DNA from: Siphonodentalium dalli
Taxonomy: Eukaryota; Mollusca; Scaphopoda; Gadilida; Siphonodentaliidae
Direction: 5' to 3'
DNA: 64,000 bases
NCBI GenBank assembly: GCA_032622095.1
Contig: CP136061.1
Coordinates: 61,317,627-61,381,626, forward strand
Position 1 is the stretch's first letter. The number at the start of each line of letters is the position of its first letter. This document shows, piece after piece, positions 1 through 12,500 of this stretch. Under the pieces are notes generated by a model that searched no databases, was not told the origin of the DNA, and was given only the letters and a program-made list of their open reading frames with translations. Position numbers and translations under genes: made by a program.

Positions 1-124
1 GAAACTATTAGGCATTGACACTGTCTTATGTCCCACGTGTAGGAGCATGCTCACACTCACAGCAACATAATTATATGGGTCAAACGAATCAATCATACAT
101 CCATATTTAAAAGATGTTGACGAC

Positions 125-525
125 TTAAGTGAAATAAGGAATCTCTTATTGCGCTTAAGCACAAAAAGAAGTTTTCTTATTGCGCTTAAGCGAAATAAGG
201 AATATTCTTATTGCGCTTAATTGCAATAAGAGCTAATTATTGCACTTAAGCGCAATAAGGAATCCCTTATAGCGCTTAAGCGCAATAGGGGAAGATCTAA
301 TTGCACTTAAGCGCAATAAGAATATTAAGCGCAATAAGGAATATCTTATTGCGATTAAGCACTATAAGGAATATCTTATTGCGCTTCAGCGCTATTAGGA
401 ATCTCTTGTTGCGCTTAAGTGAAATAAGGAATCTCTTATTGCGCTTACTTAAGCACAATAAGAAGTTTTCTTATTGCGCTTAAGGAATATCTTATTGAGA
501 TTAAGCGCAATTAGATCTTCCCTTA
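125..525. repeat. Array of short palindromes centred on CTTAAG
   Basis: About 400 bases consist of degenerate tandem copies of a roughly 25-30 base unit of the form CTTATTGCGCTTAAGCGCAATAAG, itself a near-perfect palindrome around CTTAAG. Some copies are half units. Short reading frames through it are by-products of the repeat. No function is evident. Confidence 0.8.
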
Positions 526-1466
526 TTGCGCCAGCAGCCAACTTGGATTTTACTCTTTGCATGACTAAATCCTTTGGCACAGGCTACAGGTCATACCTTT
601 GGTCTGATCTTTATGAAATTTGTCATGAATGTTGACATTGACATGTAGATGGGAACGAGTCATTTTGGGGTCATTTGGCAAAAAAACATTGCCGCCAGTG
701 GCCATCTTGGATTTCAAAATTCAATCCATTGGCGCGGGCTACAGGTCGTAGCTTTGGTCAGATCTTCATGAAATTTGTCATGGATGTTAACAATGACATG
801 TAGATGATAATGAGTCGTTTTTGGGTTAGTCGGCTAAAAAACATGGCCACCAGCAGCCATCTTGGATTTTACCCTTTGCATTGCTAAATCCTTTGGCACA
901 GGCTACAGGTCGTACCTTTGATCAGATAATTATTAGATTCGTCATGGCTGTTGACATGTAGATGGGAACAATTCATTTTGGGGTCATTCGGCAAAAAAAC
1001 ATGGCTGCCAGCAGCCATCTTGGATTTTACTCTTTACATGACTAAATCCTTTGGCGCAGGCTACAGGTCGTAGCTTTGGTCTGATCATCATGATATTTGT
1101 CATGGATGTTGATATTGACATGTACTAGTAGATTGGAACGAGTCATCCAAAAAACATGGCCACCAGCAGCCATTTTGGATTTTACTCTTTGTATAACTAA
1201 ATCCTTTGGCACGGGCTACATGTCCTACCTTTGGTCGGATCATTATGAAATTTGTAATGGCTGTTGACATTGACATGTAGATTGGAACGAATCTTTTTCT
1301 GGTTATTCGGCAAAAAAACATGGCTGCCAGTGGCCATCTTGGATTTTACTCTTTCCATATAAACTAGGCCTTTCAACTTTCCACATTCCTAATCACTCCA
1401 TTGACTGTAACACATGATTTTTTTCCCTTTCCAAGTTGAGCTACAGTGTCATTGACACATTCATTC
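526..1466. repeat. S element, left part missing
   Basis: Five to six degenerate tandem units of about 150-160 bases, each with a CATGGCCGCCAGCAGCCAT-like block, a CTACAGGTCGTACCTTTGG-like block and GACATGTAGATGGGAACGAG. The copy closes with AAGTTGAGCTACAGTGTC and ATTGACACATTCATT, the same right end seen in complete copies elsewhere. The normal left end is absent, replaced by the palindromic array. Confidence 0.75.
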
Positions 1467-1907
1467 TTTATGGGGGAGACTCCAATGTTTAAAATATGTT
1501 TTTTTTTAGATTTTACAAATTTCCAAAATGGTTTGTTGTTTTTAGATTTCAGACTTTTCTCCATTTTTTGACTGATGAAATTCCACTCTGCATGTTTTAT
1601 TTCTACTTGACCTGGTACCCTGTCCTGGGACCCAGGTCAACTACAAAATAACTGTTAAAGTTCTTGTCACATTCATATCTTAATATCTGGGAAAGTTGCC
1701 AGTTACTTGCCGATGGCCGGTGGTTTGCCGCACATGGTCGACGAGTTTATCAGCCATTGAAATCACTGTTAGATTAGCCGTAAGTGTGCGGATTTCCTCC
1801 ACCATTAAAATTGGCAATGTCGTGATATGGCCTTAGTGGCTAAAGCGACATAAAACCCCAATCAATCAATCAATCAATCATATCTTAATATATATTCATA
1901 TATTATT
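1467..1907. other. Intergenic stretch with a possible SINE-like tail
   Basis: No gene is visible. Positions about 1685-1880 end in TAAAACCCC followed by five to six AATC repeats, a simple-repeat tail of the kind seen in tRNA-derived SINEs. I cannot make out a convincing tRNA-like promoter, so this is only a suggestion. Confidence 0.3.
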
Positions 1908-3236
1908 AGCTCAACTTTACTTTGTAAAGTTTGAGCTACATGTATTGCCATGGCTTGGTATCCGTCGTCCGTTTGTGTGTGCGTGTAAAGGTGCGTGCGT
2001 GTGTGTGTGATTCGTCAACAATTTCCTTTAGCATGGGCTACAGGTTGTACCTTTGGTCGGATCATTATGAAATTTGTCATGGCTGTTGACATTGACGTGT
2101 AGATGGGAATGAGTAATTTTGGGGTTATTCGGAAAAAAACATGGCCACCAGCAGCCATCTTGGAATTTACTCTTTGCACGACTAAGTCCTTTGGCAAGGG
2201 CTACAGGTCGTACCTTTGGTTAGATCATTATGAGATTTGTCATGGCTGTTGACATTGACATGTAGATGGGAACGAGTCATTTTGGGGTCATTCGGCAAAA
2301 AAAACATGGCCACCAGTGGCCATCTTGGATTTCAAAATTAAATCCATTAATAGCGCAGGCTACAGGTCATCATCATGAAATTTGTAATGGATGTTAATAT
2401 TGACATGTAGATGGGAACGAGTCATTTTGGCGTCGTTCGGCCAAAAAACATGGCCGCCAGCAGCCTTCTTGGATTTTACTCTTTGCATGACTAAATCCTT
2501 TGACACAGGCTACAGGTCGTATCTCTTGTCAGATCATCATGAAATTTGTGATGGATGTTAACAATGACTAAATCCTTTGGCACGGGCTACAGGTCGTAGC
2601 TTTGGTCGGATCATCATGATATTTGTCATGGATGTTAACAATGACATTTAGATGGGAACGAGTCATTTTGGGGTCAATTGGACAAAAAACATGGCCACCA
2701 GCAGCCATCTTGGATTTTACTCTCTACATGTACATGACTAAATCCTTTGACACAGGCTACAGCTCGTATCTCTTATCGGATCATCATGAAATTTGTGATT
2801 GATGTTAACAATGACTAAATCCTTTGGCACGGGCTACAGGTCGTAACTTTGGTCGGATCATCATGATATTTGTCATGGATGTTAACAATGACATTTAGAT
2901 GGGAACGAGTCATTTTGGGGTCAATTGGACAAAAAACATGGCCACCAGCAGCCATCTTGGATTTTACTCTTTACATGACTAAATCCTTTGACACAGGCTA
3001 CAGGTCGTATCTCTTGTCGGATCATCGTGAAATTTGTGATGGATGTTAACAATGACTTGTAAATGGAAACAAGTCTTTTTGGGTTCAATCGGCAAAAAAA
3101 CATGGCTGCCAGTGGCCATCTTGGATTTTACTCTTTGCATAACTAGGCCTTTCCACATTCCTAATCACTCCATTGACTGTAATACATGAAATTATTCCAT
3201 TTCCAAGTTGAGCTACAGTGTCATTGACACTTTCAT
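1908..3236. mobile_element. S element, complete copy
   Basis: Begins with the palindrome AGCTCAACTTTACTTTG/TAAAGTTTGAGCT and ends with AAGTTGAGCTACAGTGTC then ATTGACACTTTCATT. The first and last AGCTCAACTT/AAGTTGAGCT are inverted to each other, and GTGTCATTGACAC near the end forms a small hairpin. The inside is a run of about 160-base tandem units. No protein-coding capacity is credible; the recurrent frames of about 60 codons are translations of the unit. Confidence 0.65.
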
Positions 3237-4469
3237 TTTTTAGAATCATTAAATAAGTTAATTTTGTATAAATTCTCCATGCAACATGAACAAAAATGGT
3301 GTTACCTTCAACATGCTCTGGATTCTGGAACATTAAAACCAACATATAAAAGGACGTACATGTATTCCTGGCACCACATATCTGGGATTTGGTCTGATCT
3401 GATTGAGTTGAATATTTGAGACTACCTAAAACTAACCTGAACACTGAATTCAGAATATATAAAGCAGATATTTGATTTTGTACTGCTGCTTCAAGATATA
3501 TTCTGCACTCAGTCATCTTCAGGTAGGTCGGTCGGTCGTATTTGATATATAACCCTGGTTAATATCATTAATCGTGACCCATATATCATCATATATCACA
3601 TGAAACCCCTATAATATCATTGAAAAATCCACTAGATATTTTCTTATCTCTCACTAGTGAGTAATCGCCGCATGCTTCCCGGGATATTTGGCATCGCGCC
3701 AAGTAAATTACAGCGCGGATTGATACTATTTAGAAAAACCGCACTTGATACCAATACCAGATATTGCAAAATGATTGCTTTGTTCATTAAAGTTCAATTA
3801 TTGTCCAACTCCGTTGCTCTAACGAAAATAGGCACAAAAACAAAGAGGAAAATTGGGGGACTATATATTTGGTGTAATACTGAGCCAGTGAATTCTCGAT
3901 TAATTTCCTGTAATAATGAGAATAAAAAAAAAATTTAAAAAAAGAGAAACCAGGGCCCGACGAAGCTTCGAGATTCGATTCAATTTCGAATCTAAGTTCC
4001 GATTTGATTCGATTCGAAAGCGGTCATGTGATTCGGGATATTTCGAATCGTTGTATACAAGTTTATTATCACCGGGAATAGACTGCATTATATGTACAAA
4101 ACATTCGTTATATCCCAATACTTAACCTTAGGCTCCTTCCGCGAACATCTGAGACCTCCGTGGTCCAATGTGTACAGGGTAAGTTGTCCAATAGCCCACT
4201 GCTCATATATATATATATATTTTGGCCTCCCAGTCCCAGCGCTGGCTACTCATGGTAGGTCGGTGGGTTACTCGTGCAACCTGCTGTATATAGGTCTGTG
4301 ATGGATCGTGTTCATCACGGTTGCCATTATCGTAGCGCACACGGGTTTAATCCACCACATAAAACCAACAATGTCGCGATTTTGTCCGGCCCCAGCTGTG
4401 GAAGCGAGTGAATTTCTTTTCTTTTGGGACATATCTGTATGTCAGTATTTGACATTCTTACCAGAAAAG
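3237..4469. other. Stretch with no recognised gene
   Basis: AT-rich DNA without a supported exon. It holds a TTCGAATCG-rich inverted-repeat patch (about 3948-4060) that looks like the end of a MITE, and a short TA microsatellite near 4205-4222. Confidence 0.5.
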
Positions 4470-4658
4470 CTACAGGTCGTACCTTTGTTCGGACCATTAT
4501 GAAATTTGTCATGGCTATTGACAAGTAGATGGGAACGAGCCATTTTGGGGTCATTCGGCAAAAACATTTCAAAATTCAATTATCATTCCATTTTTTGCTC
4601 ATCACAAAAATTTAACTTCTTCGCAAAGTTGAGCTACAGTGTCATGGACACTTTCATT
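4470..4658. repeat. S element fragment
   Basis: A single S unit (CTACAGGTCGTACCTTTG, GATGGGAACGAG) fused to the S right end AAAGTTGAGCTACAGTGTC, with internal deletions. Confidence 0.6.
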
Positions 4659-5039
4659 TATTACCTCCCTCACTCTCAAGTAGTTATCATGTTAGTAATC
4701 AGTCTTTGTAAACATACACTCAGATTCATACTGATACTGATTTTTTATATGTGGGTATATGTGGTTTACTCCAGACTGGTTAGTAATGCACAATATTTGA
4801 CATTAAATGCCCCCATACAATGAACAACTTCAAGTGCAATTGAGGCCATGGGCTTCCTAAAAAGGAATGTTAAAACACAAAATAAGTCACTCAAGAAAGC
4901 GGGAGGGGGGGTGGTCAAAACACTCTGAAATGTCACACCTGACACATTATATATCGTATTAACAGCTTGTAGTTGTACCCCGAAAAAAAATAATTTGGGG
5001 GGACTATTAAAATAGATGGTGTCCATACATAACGTCTGT
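4659..5039. other. Stretch with no recognised gene
   Basis: I see no exon, RNA gene or clear repeat here apart from short homopolymer runs. Confidence 0.4.
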
Positions 5040-5644
5040 CAGTGCGGAAAGTTACCGGATGTGAACATTATTTTGGGCTATCGGATTAAAACCAAATTTG
5101 GTATGTCAGTTTATCAGCTCAAAACACAGGTCATTTTCGAAATTGGGTTCGGTCCGCTCATTTTTGCCAGAGTTATGGCCCCTTTTTGACTTAGAATCTG
5201 TCGGTTGGTGTGTCTGTCCATGCAGAAAGTTTATGGATGAGAACTTTAATTTGGGCTATCGGGTAGAACAAAATTTGGCATGTGAGTTTATCAGCTCAAA
5301 ACACAGTTCAAGTTCGAATATGGGTGCTACGCCCAGTTTTGCTGGAGTTATGTCCCTGTTTTGACTTAGAATGTTGTTATTTTGAGGTTTCCTGATGATA
5401 GCTTTAGCTTATGTGATAGGTTATGAAGCAAATTTGTTATGTGAGGTTATCAGCACCAAATACAGGTTGAATATGGGTTCGGTCTGCCCAATTTTGGTCC
5501 TTGTTGACTTAAAATATTTCGATTATTTTGGTTTCTGGATGATAACTTTAGTTTTTTAATCTGATTGCTTTTAAATTTAGTATGTGGATTAACCACATGA
5601 AGGTACTGGTTAAGTTCGAATTTGGGTTTGGTCTGCCCATTTTT
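5040..5644. repeat. G dispersed repeat, about three units
   Basis: Degenerate units of about 200 bases with GGATGATAACTTTAGTTT, AAATTTGGTATGTGAGTTT, CAGGTCAAGTTCGAATTTGG and GCCAGAGTTATGGCCCCTTT blocks. The same unit recurs at 42431-43393, 45395-45794, 53900-54080, 59920-60300 and 60860-61390. Confidence 0.7.
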
Positions 5645-7374
5645 AGCTCAACATTACTTTGTAAAGTTTGAGCTATTGCCGTGGGTCAGCATTCATCGTC
5701 TGTCCGTCTGTCCATCTGTCCATTTCCTTTGGCACACCCTACAGGCTGCATCCCTCATTTGATCATCAACAAACTTTATATGGATCTTCAGGGTGACCAG
5801 ATGGGAGCCATCAATTTTTTCCAAATTTAGTTAATTTCAAATTTGAATCCATCGGCACACCCTGCACTCTGCATTTATTGGAAAAATGTTTTGAAAATTT
5901 ACAGGCATGTTTATGATCACCTCTAGATGGGAGCTATGAAAACATGGCGGCCAGCAGCCATCTTGAGTTTTACAATTTGCATGACTAAATCCTTTGGCAC
6001 TCCCTACAGACCACATCCCTCATCTAATTGCCAGCAAACTTCATTTGGATCTTTGCGGTGACCTCTAGATGGGAGCCATCGATTATTTCCGAATTTCGTT
6101 AAAAAACATGGCTGCCAGCAGCCATTTTGTATTTTTTACTCTTTGCATGACTAAATCCTTTGGCACACCCAACAGGCCACATCCCTCATCCGATTGACAT
6201 CAAACTTCATACAGATCTTTGGGGTGACCTCCAGATGGGAGCCATCGATTATTTCTGAAATTTGATAAAAAAAACATGGCTGCCAGCGTCCATCTTGGAT
6301 TTCAAATTTGAATCCATCGGCACACCCTGCAGCCCGTATATATTTAAGAAATGTTTTGTGAATTTACAGGCATGATTAGGATCACCTCTAGATGAGAGCT
6401 ATCAAATTTGAACGATTTTTGATTTAAAACATGGCATCCGGCAGCCATCTATTCTTGTATTTTACTTTTTGCATGACTAAATCCTTTGGCACACCCTACA
6501 GACCACATCCCTCATCCAATCGTCACCAAACTTCATGTCATCAAACTTCATAAGCATCTTCGGGGTGGCCTCTAGATTGGAGCCAATGATTTTTTCAGAA
6601 ATTAATTCTAAAACATGGCTGCCAGTGGCCATCTTGCATTTTACTCTTTGCATGCTAAATCATTTGACACAACCTACAGGCCACATCCCTTATCCGAAAA
6701 TCACCAAACTTCATAAGGATCTTTCGGGTGACCTCTAGATGGGAGTTATGGCTTATGTATGGATTTTCGTGTCCGAACTGAAAATAGCTGATCACTATCG
6801 CCAAGGTATGGGTTAAACATCTGCCGATCATGATCGGCCTCACGTTTAATTTTGCTGGCACGATTGTGATCACTGGTAGATGGGAGCTATCAAACTTGAA
6901 CGGTTTTCTATGAAAAAAATGGCCGCTAGCAGCCATCTTGGAATTTACTCTTTGTATGACTAAATCCTTCGGCGCACCATACAGGCTACATCTCTCATCC
7001 GATTGTCACCAAACTTCATATCGATCTTCGGGGTGACCTCTAGGTTGGAGCCTCCTATTTTTACCAAAATTTGTTAAAAAACATGGCCACCAGCAGCCAT
7101 CTTGGATTTTAAATTTGAATCCATTGGCACACCCCACAGCCCTCATTTATTAGAAAATTTTCGGACATGTTTAGAATCACCTCTAGATAAGATGGGAGCT
7201 ATCAAATTTGAACAACTTTTGATGAAAAACATGGCTGCCAGCAGCCATCTTGGATTTTACTCTTTGCATGACAAAATCCTTTGGCACACCCTACAGACCA
7301 CATTCCTGATCTAATGATCACCTTGAAACATCATATGGATCTTTGGGTTGAGTTGAGCCATTGACACTTTCATT
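5645..7374. mobile_element. S element, diverged copy
   Basis: Starts AGCTCAACATTACTTTG and ends near GTTGAGCCATTGACACTTTC. Inner units keep the AACATGGCTGCCAGCAGCCAT block but carry a different linker (GGTGACCTCTAGATGGGAGCC), so this is a distinct subfamily from the copy at 1908. Confidence 0.6.
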
Positions 7375-7635
7375 GGATATGAGTTTACTAGTGCACAATA
7401 CAGGTCAAGTTAAAATTTGGGTTCCGCTTATTACCAGAGTTATGGCCCTTTGTTGGAATTACCACGATGCTCTTGTTAATAATGGTGATGGTGCCTAATA
7501 ATAGTGATGCTGTCCTTTTCCCCCAAAAATTATTAAACGTCACATCACTATTATTCAGCACTCAAGATTAAACTTCATAAAAATTGTCCGGGATCCCTGA
7601 TTGCATCTTAAAATATTTCCATCTCTAAATTTCAG
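7375..7635. other. Region upstream of the first open exon
   Basis: A short hairpin lies at 7497-7555 (AATAATAGTGATG against CATCACTATTATT). At 7631-7635 TTTCAG after a pyrimidine-rich run would serve as a splice acceptor for the frame that follows. No TATA box or start site can be assigned. Confidence 0.4.
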
Positions 7636-8212
7636 GAACTGTTATGCAAGATATGGAAAATTCAGGATCGACATGGCGATAGGATTTCTTGATGTTGACG
7701 ATTACTGTCCTGACACACTATTACCGAACCTACTTGATAATACTGATATTCTCATCGAATGCAGACTAGATTCAATCAGGACCAGGCCTCACATTGAACA
7801 ATTTCTTTCAATATATGCTGGTGAACTCAACATCGTAATTTCCGAAAAACAATATGATGAAGCCCCTGGAAATGGACAATGTGACATTTTTGTTAAGAAT
7901 TCAGTGAGTTGTGATTTGCTGCATTCATGGTTTCAACCATCAGCAATAGCTGACACAATAACAATTACTCCCACAATTCCTCGGCACTATCGAGAAAACA
8001 AAAACCAAATCAAATTGGTATACCGAATCAAATCGGTAACATATAAAAGAGTTTTATCTGAAAATAAAGATCCGGGAATAATACAGGAGAGCGATAGGAC
8101 TATAAAGACAAATGGAAAGCACAGACATTTATTGAATAGGTCGTCATATTTTGTGATTGAGGGACTTGGTGAACAGGCTTGTTCTTGCGCCAATTTTTTG
8201 TGTTGTCAGTAG
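7636..8212 (+). CDS. Unidentified open exon just upstream of the IAP start
   Basis: An open frame of roughly 190 codons ends at a TAG at 8210-8212. It follows a plausible acceptor (TTTCAG ending at 7635). The first in-frame ATG after it is at 7673; two ATGs at 7644 and 7653 are out of frame and stop quickly, so the exon may instead be internal to a longer transcript. The product is hydrophilic and mixed, with no domain I recognise, no signal peptide and no clear membrane segment. It is in the same frame as the IAP ATG at 8255, and the 14 codons between TAG and ATG are open, so only that one stop separates the two. A frame this long in AT-rich DNA is unlikely by chance. It could be an N-terminal extension of the IAP, a separate upstream cistron, or the last exon of another gene. 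Confidence 0.5.
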
Positions 8213-8231
8213 GGTTTCATTTCAATTCTAG
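8169..8231 (+). other. Candidate 63-base mini-intron that would remove the TAG
   Basis: The interval begins GTGAAC after a G and ends with the pyrimidine-rich TTTCATTTCAATTCTAG. It is 63 bases, a multiple of three, so removing it keeps frame, deletes the TAG at 8210-8212 and joins the upstream frame to the IAP through seven extra codons. It is short for an animal intron and has no transcript support here. Confidence 0.3.
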
Positions 8232-8254
8232 CACTTAGTGAAAGGAAAACAAAA

Positions 8255-9581
8255 ATGTCACTAAGTGCATACTTTGCCCAGCGATCAGCTGGGGCTAATG
8301 TGAATATAACTGATGAAATGAGTGTCGAGTTGCTAAGATTGATATCTTTTGAGAACTGGACTCTTCAGACACCTACAGCGATACAGCTAGCTAGATGTGG
8401 ATTCTATTATACAGGGAATGAAACAATTGTTACTTGCTTTTCCTGTGGAATTGATATAAAAGATTGGATTGATGGTGTCTCCCCAGAAACTATTCACAGA
8501 TTCAATAATCCTACATGTCCTCTGATCCAAGGGCTTGATTCAAGAAACAAAACAATTCTTATTAATGAGCATGCAGATGATTACATAAAAAAAATTCGTC
8601 TTGAGCAGAATTTGACAACAGATAACCTTCCAGAGGAAGAAAGTCAATTACAACCTGAGGAAAATCCGGCTGCTACACCAAGTGATACACCCGTTATTCA
8701 GGGAATCAGTCCAGATTCCCATTTTACAGTCGGAAATTCTTCTGTCAACGTAATTCAGGCTGAATCTGAGCCATCATTGCTTGATTTTGTAAAGAACGAT
8801 CTTGTTAAACCCATCAGGGAAGAATTCGCTCCATATCGATCAGAATCAAGAAGGTTGGAAACTTTCCACTACTTCCCAAAACAAGTTGCTGATTCCGAAG
8901 CATTGAGTAGGTGTGGTTTCTACTACATGGGGACTGATGATCGTGTTCAATGCGTTTTCTGTTCCGGCATTTTGAGAAATTGGGAAAAAGGAGATATTGT
9001 GCTATCAGAGCACAGGAAACACTTCCCAAAATGCCCTTTCATTCTAGGATTTGATGTTGGAAATATTCCAAGAAGTCTTGAGATGCCGGCAGTTTCAAAT
9101 GATAGCCATGCTAGCACTGGAGAGATTGTCAGAACTCCAGAACAGGCTGCAGCTGCTTCAGCATTTTTAGTAGGACCCGCGCCATCTCTTCCAGTGATGT
9201 CATCAGCAGCAGCTCGTAATGAAGGCTATGATATCCCACCATCAGTCATTTCAAATACAGTGCGACATCAACTAGAGAGTACCCCAGAAGGCTGTGATAT
9301 CCAGATCCTACCATCAGTCATTTCTAATTCAGTTCGATATCAACCAGAGAGTACCCCAGAAGGTTATGATATCCCGCCACCAAGCTTTACTAATACAGTG
9401 CGAAATCAGCCAGACTTGATTTTAACCGGGAGTACCCCAGAAGCATTGGGAATCATAACAGCTAAACCGAAACATCATAAATATGCTATTGAGACCCAAA
9501 GAGTAAACAGCTATCAAAATTGGCCTCCAGACAAAGCTCAACGTCCAGAGCTACTGGCCGCTGCAGGATTCTTCTATGTTG
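8255..9581 (+). CDS. IAP exon 1: BIR1, BIR2 and start of BIR3
   Basis: A single 1327-base exon encodes residues 1 to about 443. BIR1 spans about 26-92 and BIR2 about 197-264. BIR3 begins near 413 and is cut after its GFFYVG-like strand by the donor GTATGT at 9582 (phase 1). The linker at about 324-395 holds three imperfect tandem repeats of 22-26 residues, each with a YDIPPS/STPEG-like pattern. The frame runs on to a stop at 9593-9595 only because it reads into the intron. Confidence 0.9.
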
Positions 9582-12500
9582 GTATGTTCTCTTAACCCTT
9601 TATTTACTGAATGAATTCTTCCATTTATTATAAAAGTATACATAGGAATGGTCTATTATTCATCTGAAGGGATGTTCATAAATTATTAGCAGAAAATAAA
9701 TAGTTAAGGCCATTTGTGGAAGTTTAATATTGTCTAAATAATAGAACTACTCATTAATGGGTATTTAGCAAGCCTGTAAATATTGTGTCTATCATTTCAG
9801 AATGAGTCCCCAGACAGCCCCAGAGTGTGAGTTTAGTGATGCTATCCCGCACAGCGGCTGGCATACCAAATTCACCCTCTGGGGACCTACCTCATTATGC
9901 TTAGGCCTCATCTTCTGGGAAGTATCTATATATAGATATATAAGCATACTAACATTGTTTTTAGTTACTTTTTCCCTTCTGGGTAGTTCCTATATCCCCT
10001 AATTTGCAGAAGAATAAATGCAAAATTGAGGTGACTAATGTGTGAACATCACCGACTTCAACTGGGTAACTTGAATCTGATCCTTGATCTCCCATAGCAA
10101 TTGAGGTCTAAACACAATGTGGTTCCCTGAGGGTAAATTTGGTGATGCTAGCCTGCCATGCGGGATAGCATCAACAAATTCACCCTCTGGGGGCATCATT
10201 CTGCAAATGACAGACACACTATTTGCAGGCTTGGCATTCAGTAACGAAAGGTGTAAATTAATATTTCACTATTAACACTTAATACCTAATGCATCATTTA
10301 TGATTAAAATCATACTCAAATGCTTCAGGTACTGAATCTGACAAAACCCGCTATTTGTTGCATTACCGTCGCTATAAATAACTTCCACAGACAACACATG
10401 CAGCATGACGTCACTGCCCACATTTTTCTTCGGCTTCTTATTCTATTTCATTCATATTAAATAAGCCAAATCCTTAAGTGGAATCTTCTTCAGATTGCTC
10501 AGTACTAAATGTTGAAATTATTGATAATCTATTCAGTTCTATTGGAAAAGTACTTGGGTCAATATTTCAAAAGTGTGCATTTCGGGTAAATAACAAACTA
10601 ATTTTGAAACTAGAATACTGAAGAAAGTTAAATACTCATTATCATTATACATGGTTTACTCTATTTTTGGCTAATGGGTGGGGTTTACTTGAATCGTTCT
10701 GGAATTCCCCATGTCAGCTAGTCTTGTGTATTCCATGCGATCTATCACCTGATTGGTTACATCGCTTTATTGATGGTATTGCGATTGGCTGGCAATTACG
10801 TAATTCCTGCTTGTAGTAATGGAACCCCTACCCAATTTTGTCAGACTCAGTACCTGAAGTGTCTGAGTATGATTTTAATCAGAACTGCTTATAGCTGAAC
10901 ACCTGGTGACATGATTTGACGGCACCCCAACCTACTCCCTGGTGACGTGTACAGGGTATATACATTTCTGAATGCTATCACTGATTAATTTAATTTAATT
11001 TCCTCAGTCATTACTCGACCAGTTGCTCAAAACACAATATTTAAAGAATAACAGTTGCTCATTGTAAGTAAATAATACCAGTATGAGATTGGAGTGATTT
11101 AAAAAACATGCTTCATGTATATTGCAATAAAACTGCTGTGATTGGAACTGAGTGGAAATTAGCCAAAGAAAAGCTTGCATCATGGTGAACTTGGGAAAAG
11201 TTGTAGGATAAACCAAATTCAGAATGACAGAAGTAAGAAAGTTTCATTATATTTTATTAAAGTGATGTGAAACACTCTGGTAGGGTGATCAGATAGAAAT
11301 GGAAAATAATCTTGATCAAAGTAGTTATGTTTACAAATATTATATCCAAATTGACACTCACACGGTCATTATTATATACTAATTAAATACAATGTCTCTC
11401 GATGGTGAAATCATTTGCATTAGTTTACTGCCGATAGTTGCGTCTCAAATCGAGAAGTAAATATTTACAATTGAGCGTAGTTCAGACAAATGTTTTTTAT
11501 GCAATGGTATGGTCAATTTGTTTGAGAATTTCGGCGATGTTAGTAGAATGCTACATTCCTCCAGTTGGCATAATGACGCTATCTCACACAGTGGGCTAGT
11601 ATCACCAAATTCACCCTCTGGTAACTCATTCTGCTTTAGGCCTCAACAGCTATGGGAGACCTACAATGTAGGTTCAAGTTGAAGTTCGCCAGTTGAAGTT
11701 GGTGATGCTCAATAGTCTCCTCGATCATGCATTTTATCTTTTGCAAATTATGGGATATAGAAACTTCCCAGAAGGGAAAAAGTAACTAAAACAATGGTAA
11801 CTTGATATTATAGATTCTTCTCAGAAGATAAGGCCTAAGCAGAATGAGGTGATGTGCACACTAGGGCTGGGCGGTATTACAATATATTGACTTTAGTCGG
11901 TTTGGAAAAGAAAAACCGTATTGAAACCGTGTGTAAAATACAAATTCAATATATCGTAACCGCAATTTTATCACCTCAAAAGACGGTTTCAAATTACAAT
12001 CCAATACTGAGTTGAATACTTTAGCGGACCGCTGATTGAAAGCAGCCTTTATCGGTCGCTCCCACGTTATGTCTGTTGTCTTTTATTGTAACCAATGACG
12101 CAATGGTTGTATTTTGGGCTGAAGTAGAGCGATGGAGTATCTTCCGAATTCAACCTGATAGCGGTGTGACGTCATGAGCGATACTTAATCCAAACTTTTT
12201 GACTCACGACTCGGCGGTATTTGTCGTTCAATTATATCTTAAAATTTGACTCAGGTTGACTGACAAATCCGTGACATTCATTCAACTAGCCCGCCATTGA
12301 GTATTTGCAGACGCAGAATATGACCCGCAGGTGTTGGTCGAAGAATATCAGCTCATATCACTTGGGACGTTACCTCGCTACCATCAACCACAATTTTAAA
12401 TATAGTTGAGCTGCATTGTCTCCCTTCCGTTTCACCTTGCTATTATTATTTCATTATTATGATAATAGATGAATAAAGTTCTCCCCCTTAACTAAATCCC

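Noticed and set aside
1685-1880. tRNA-derived SINE
   Set aside because: The AATC tail is suggestive, but I could not identify an A box and B box at the right spacing, so it is listed only as a possibility.
9582-9595. End of IAP exon 1 at the TAA 9593-9595, giving a two-BIR protein
   Set aside because: The frame crosses a consensus donor GTATGT in the middle of BIR3, and the missing half of BIR3 is found in phase at 13755.
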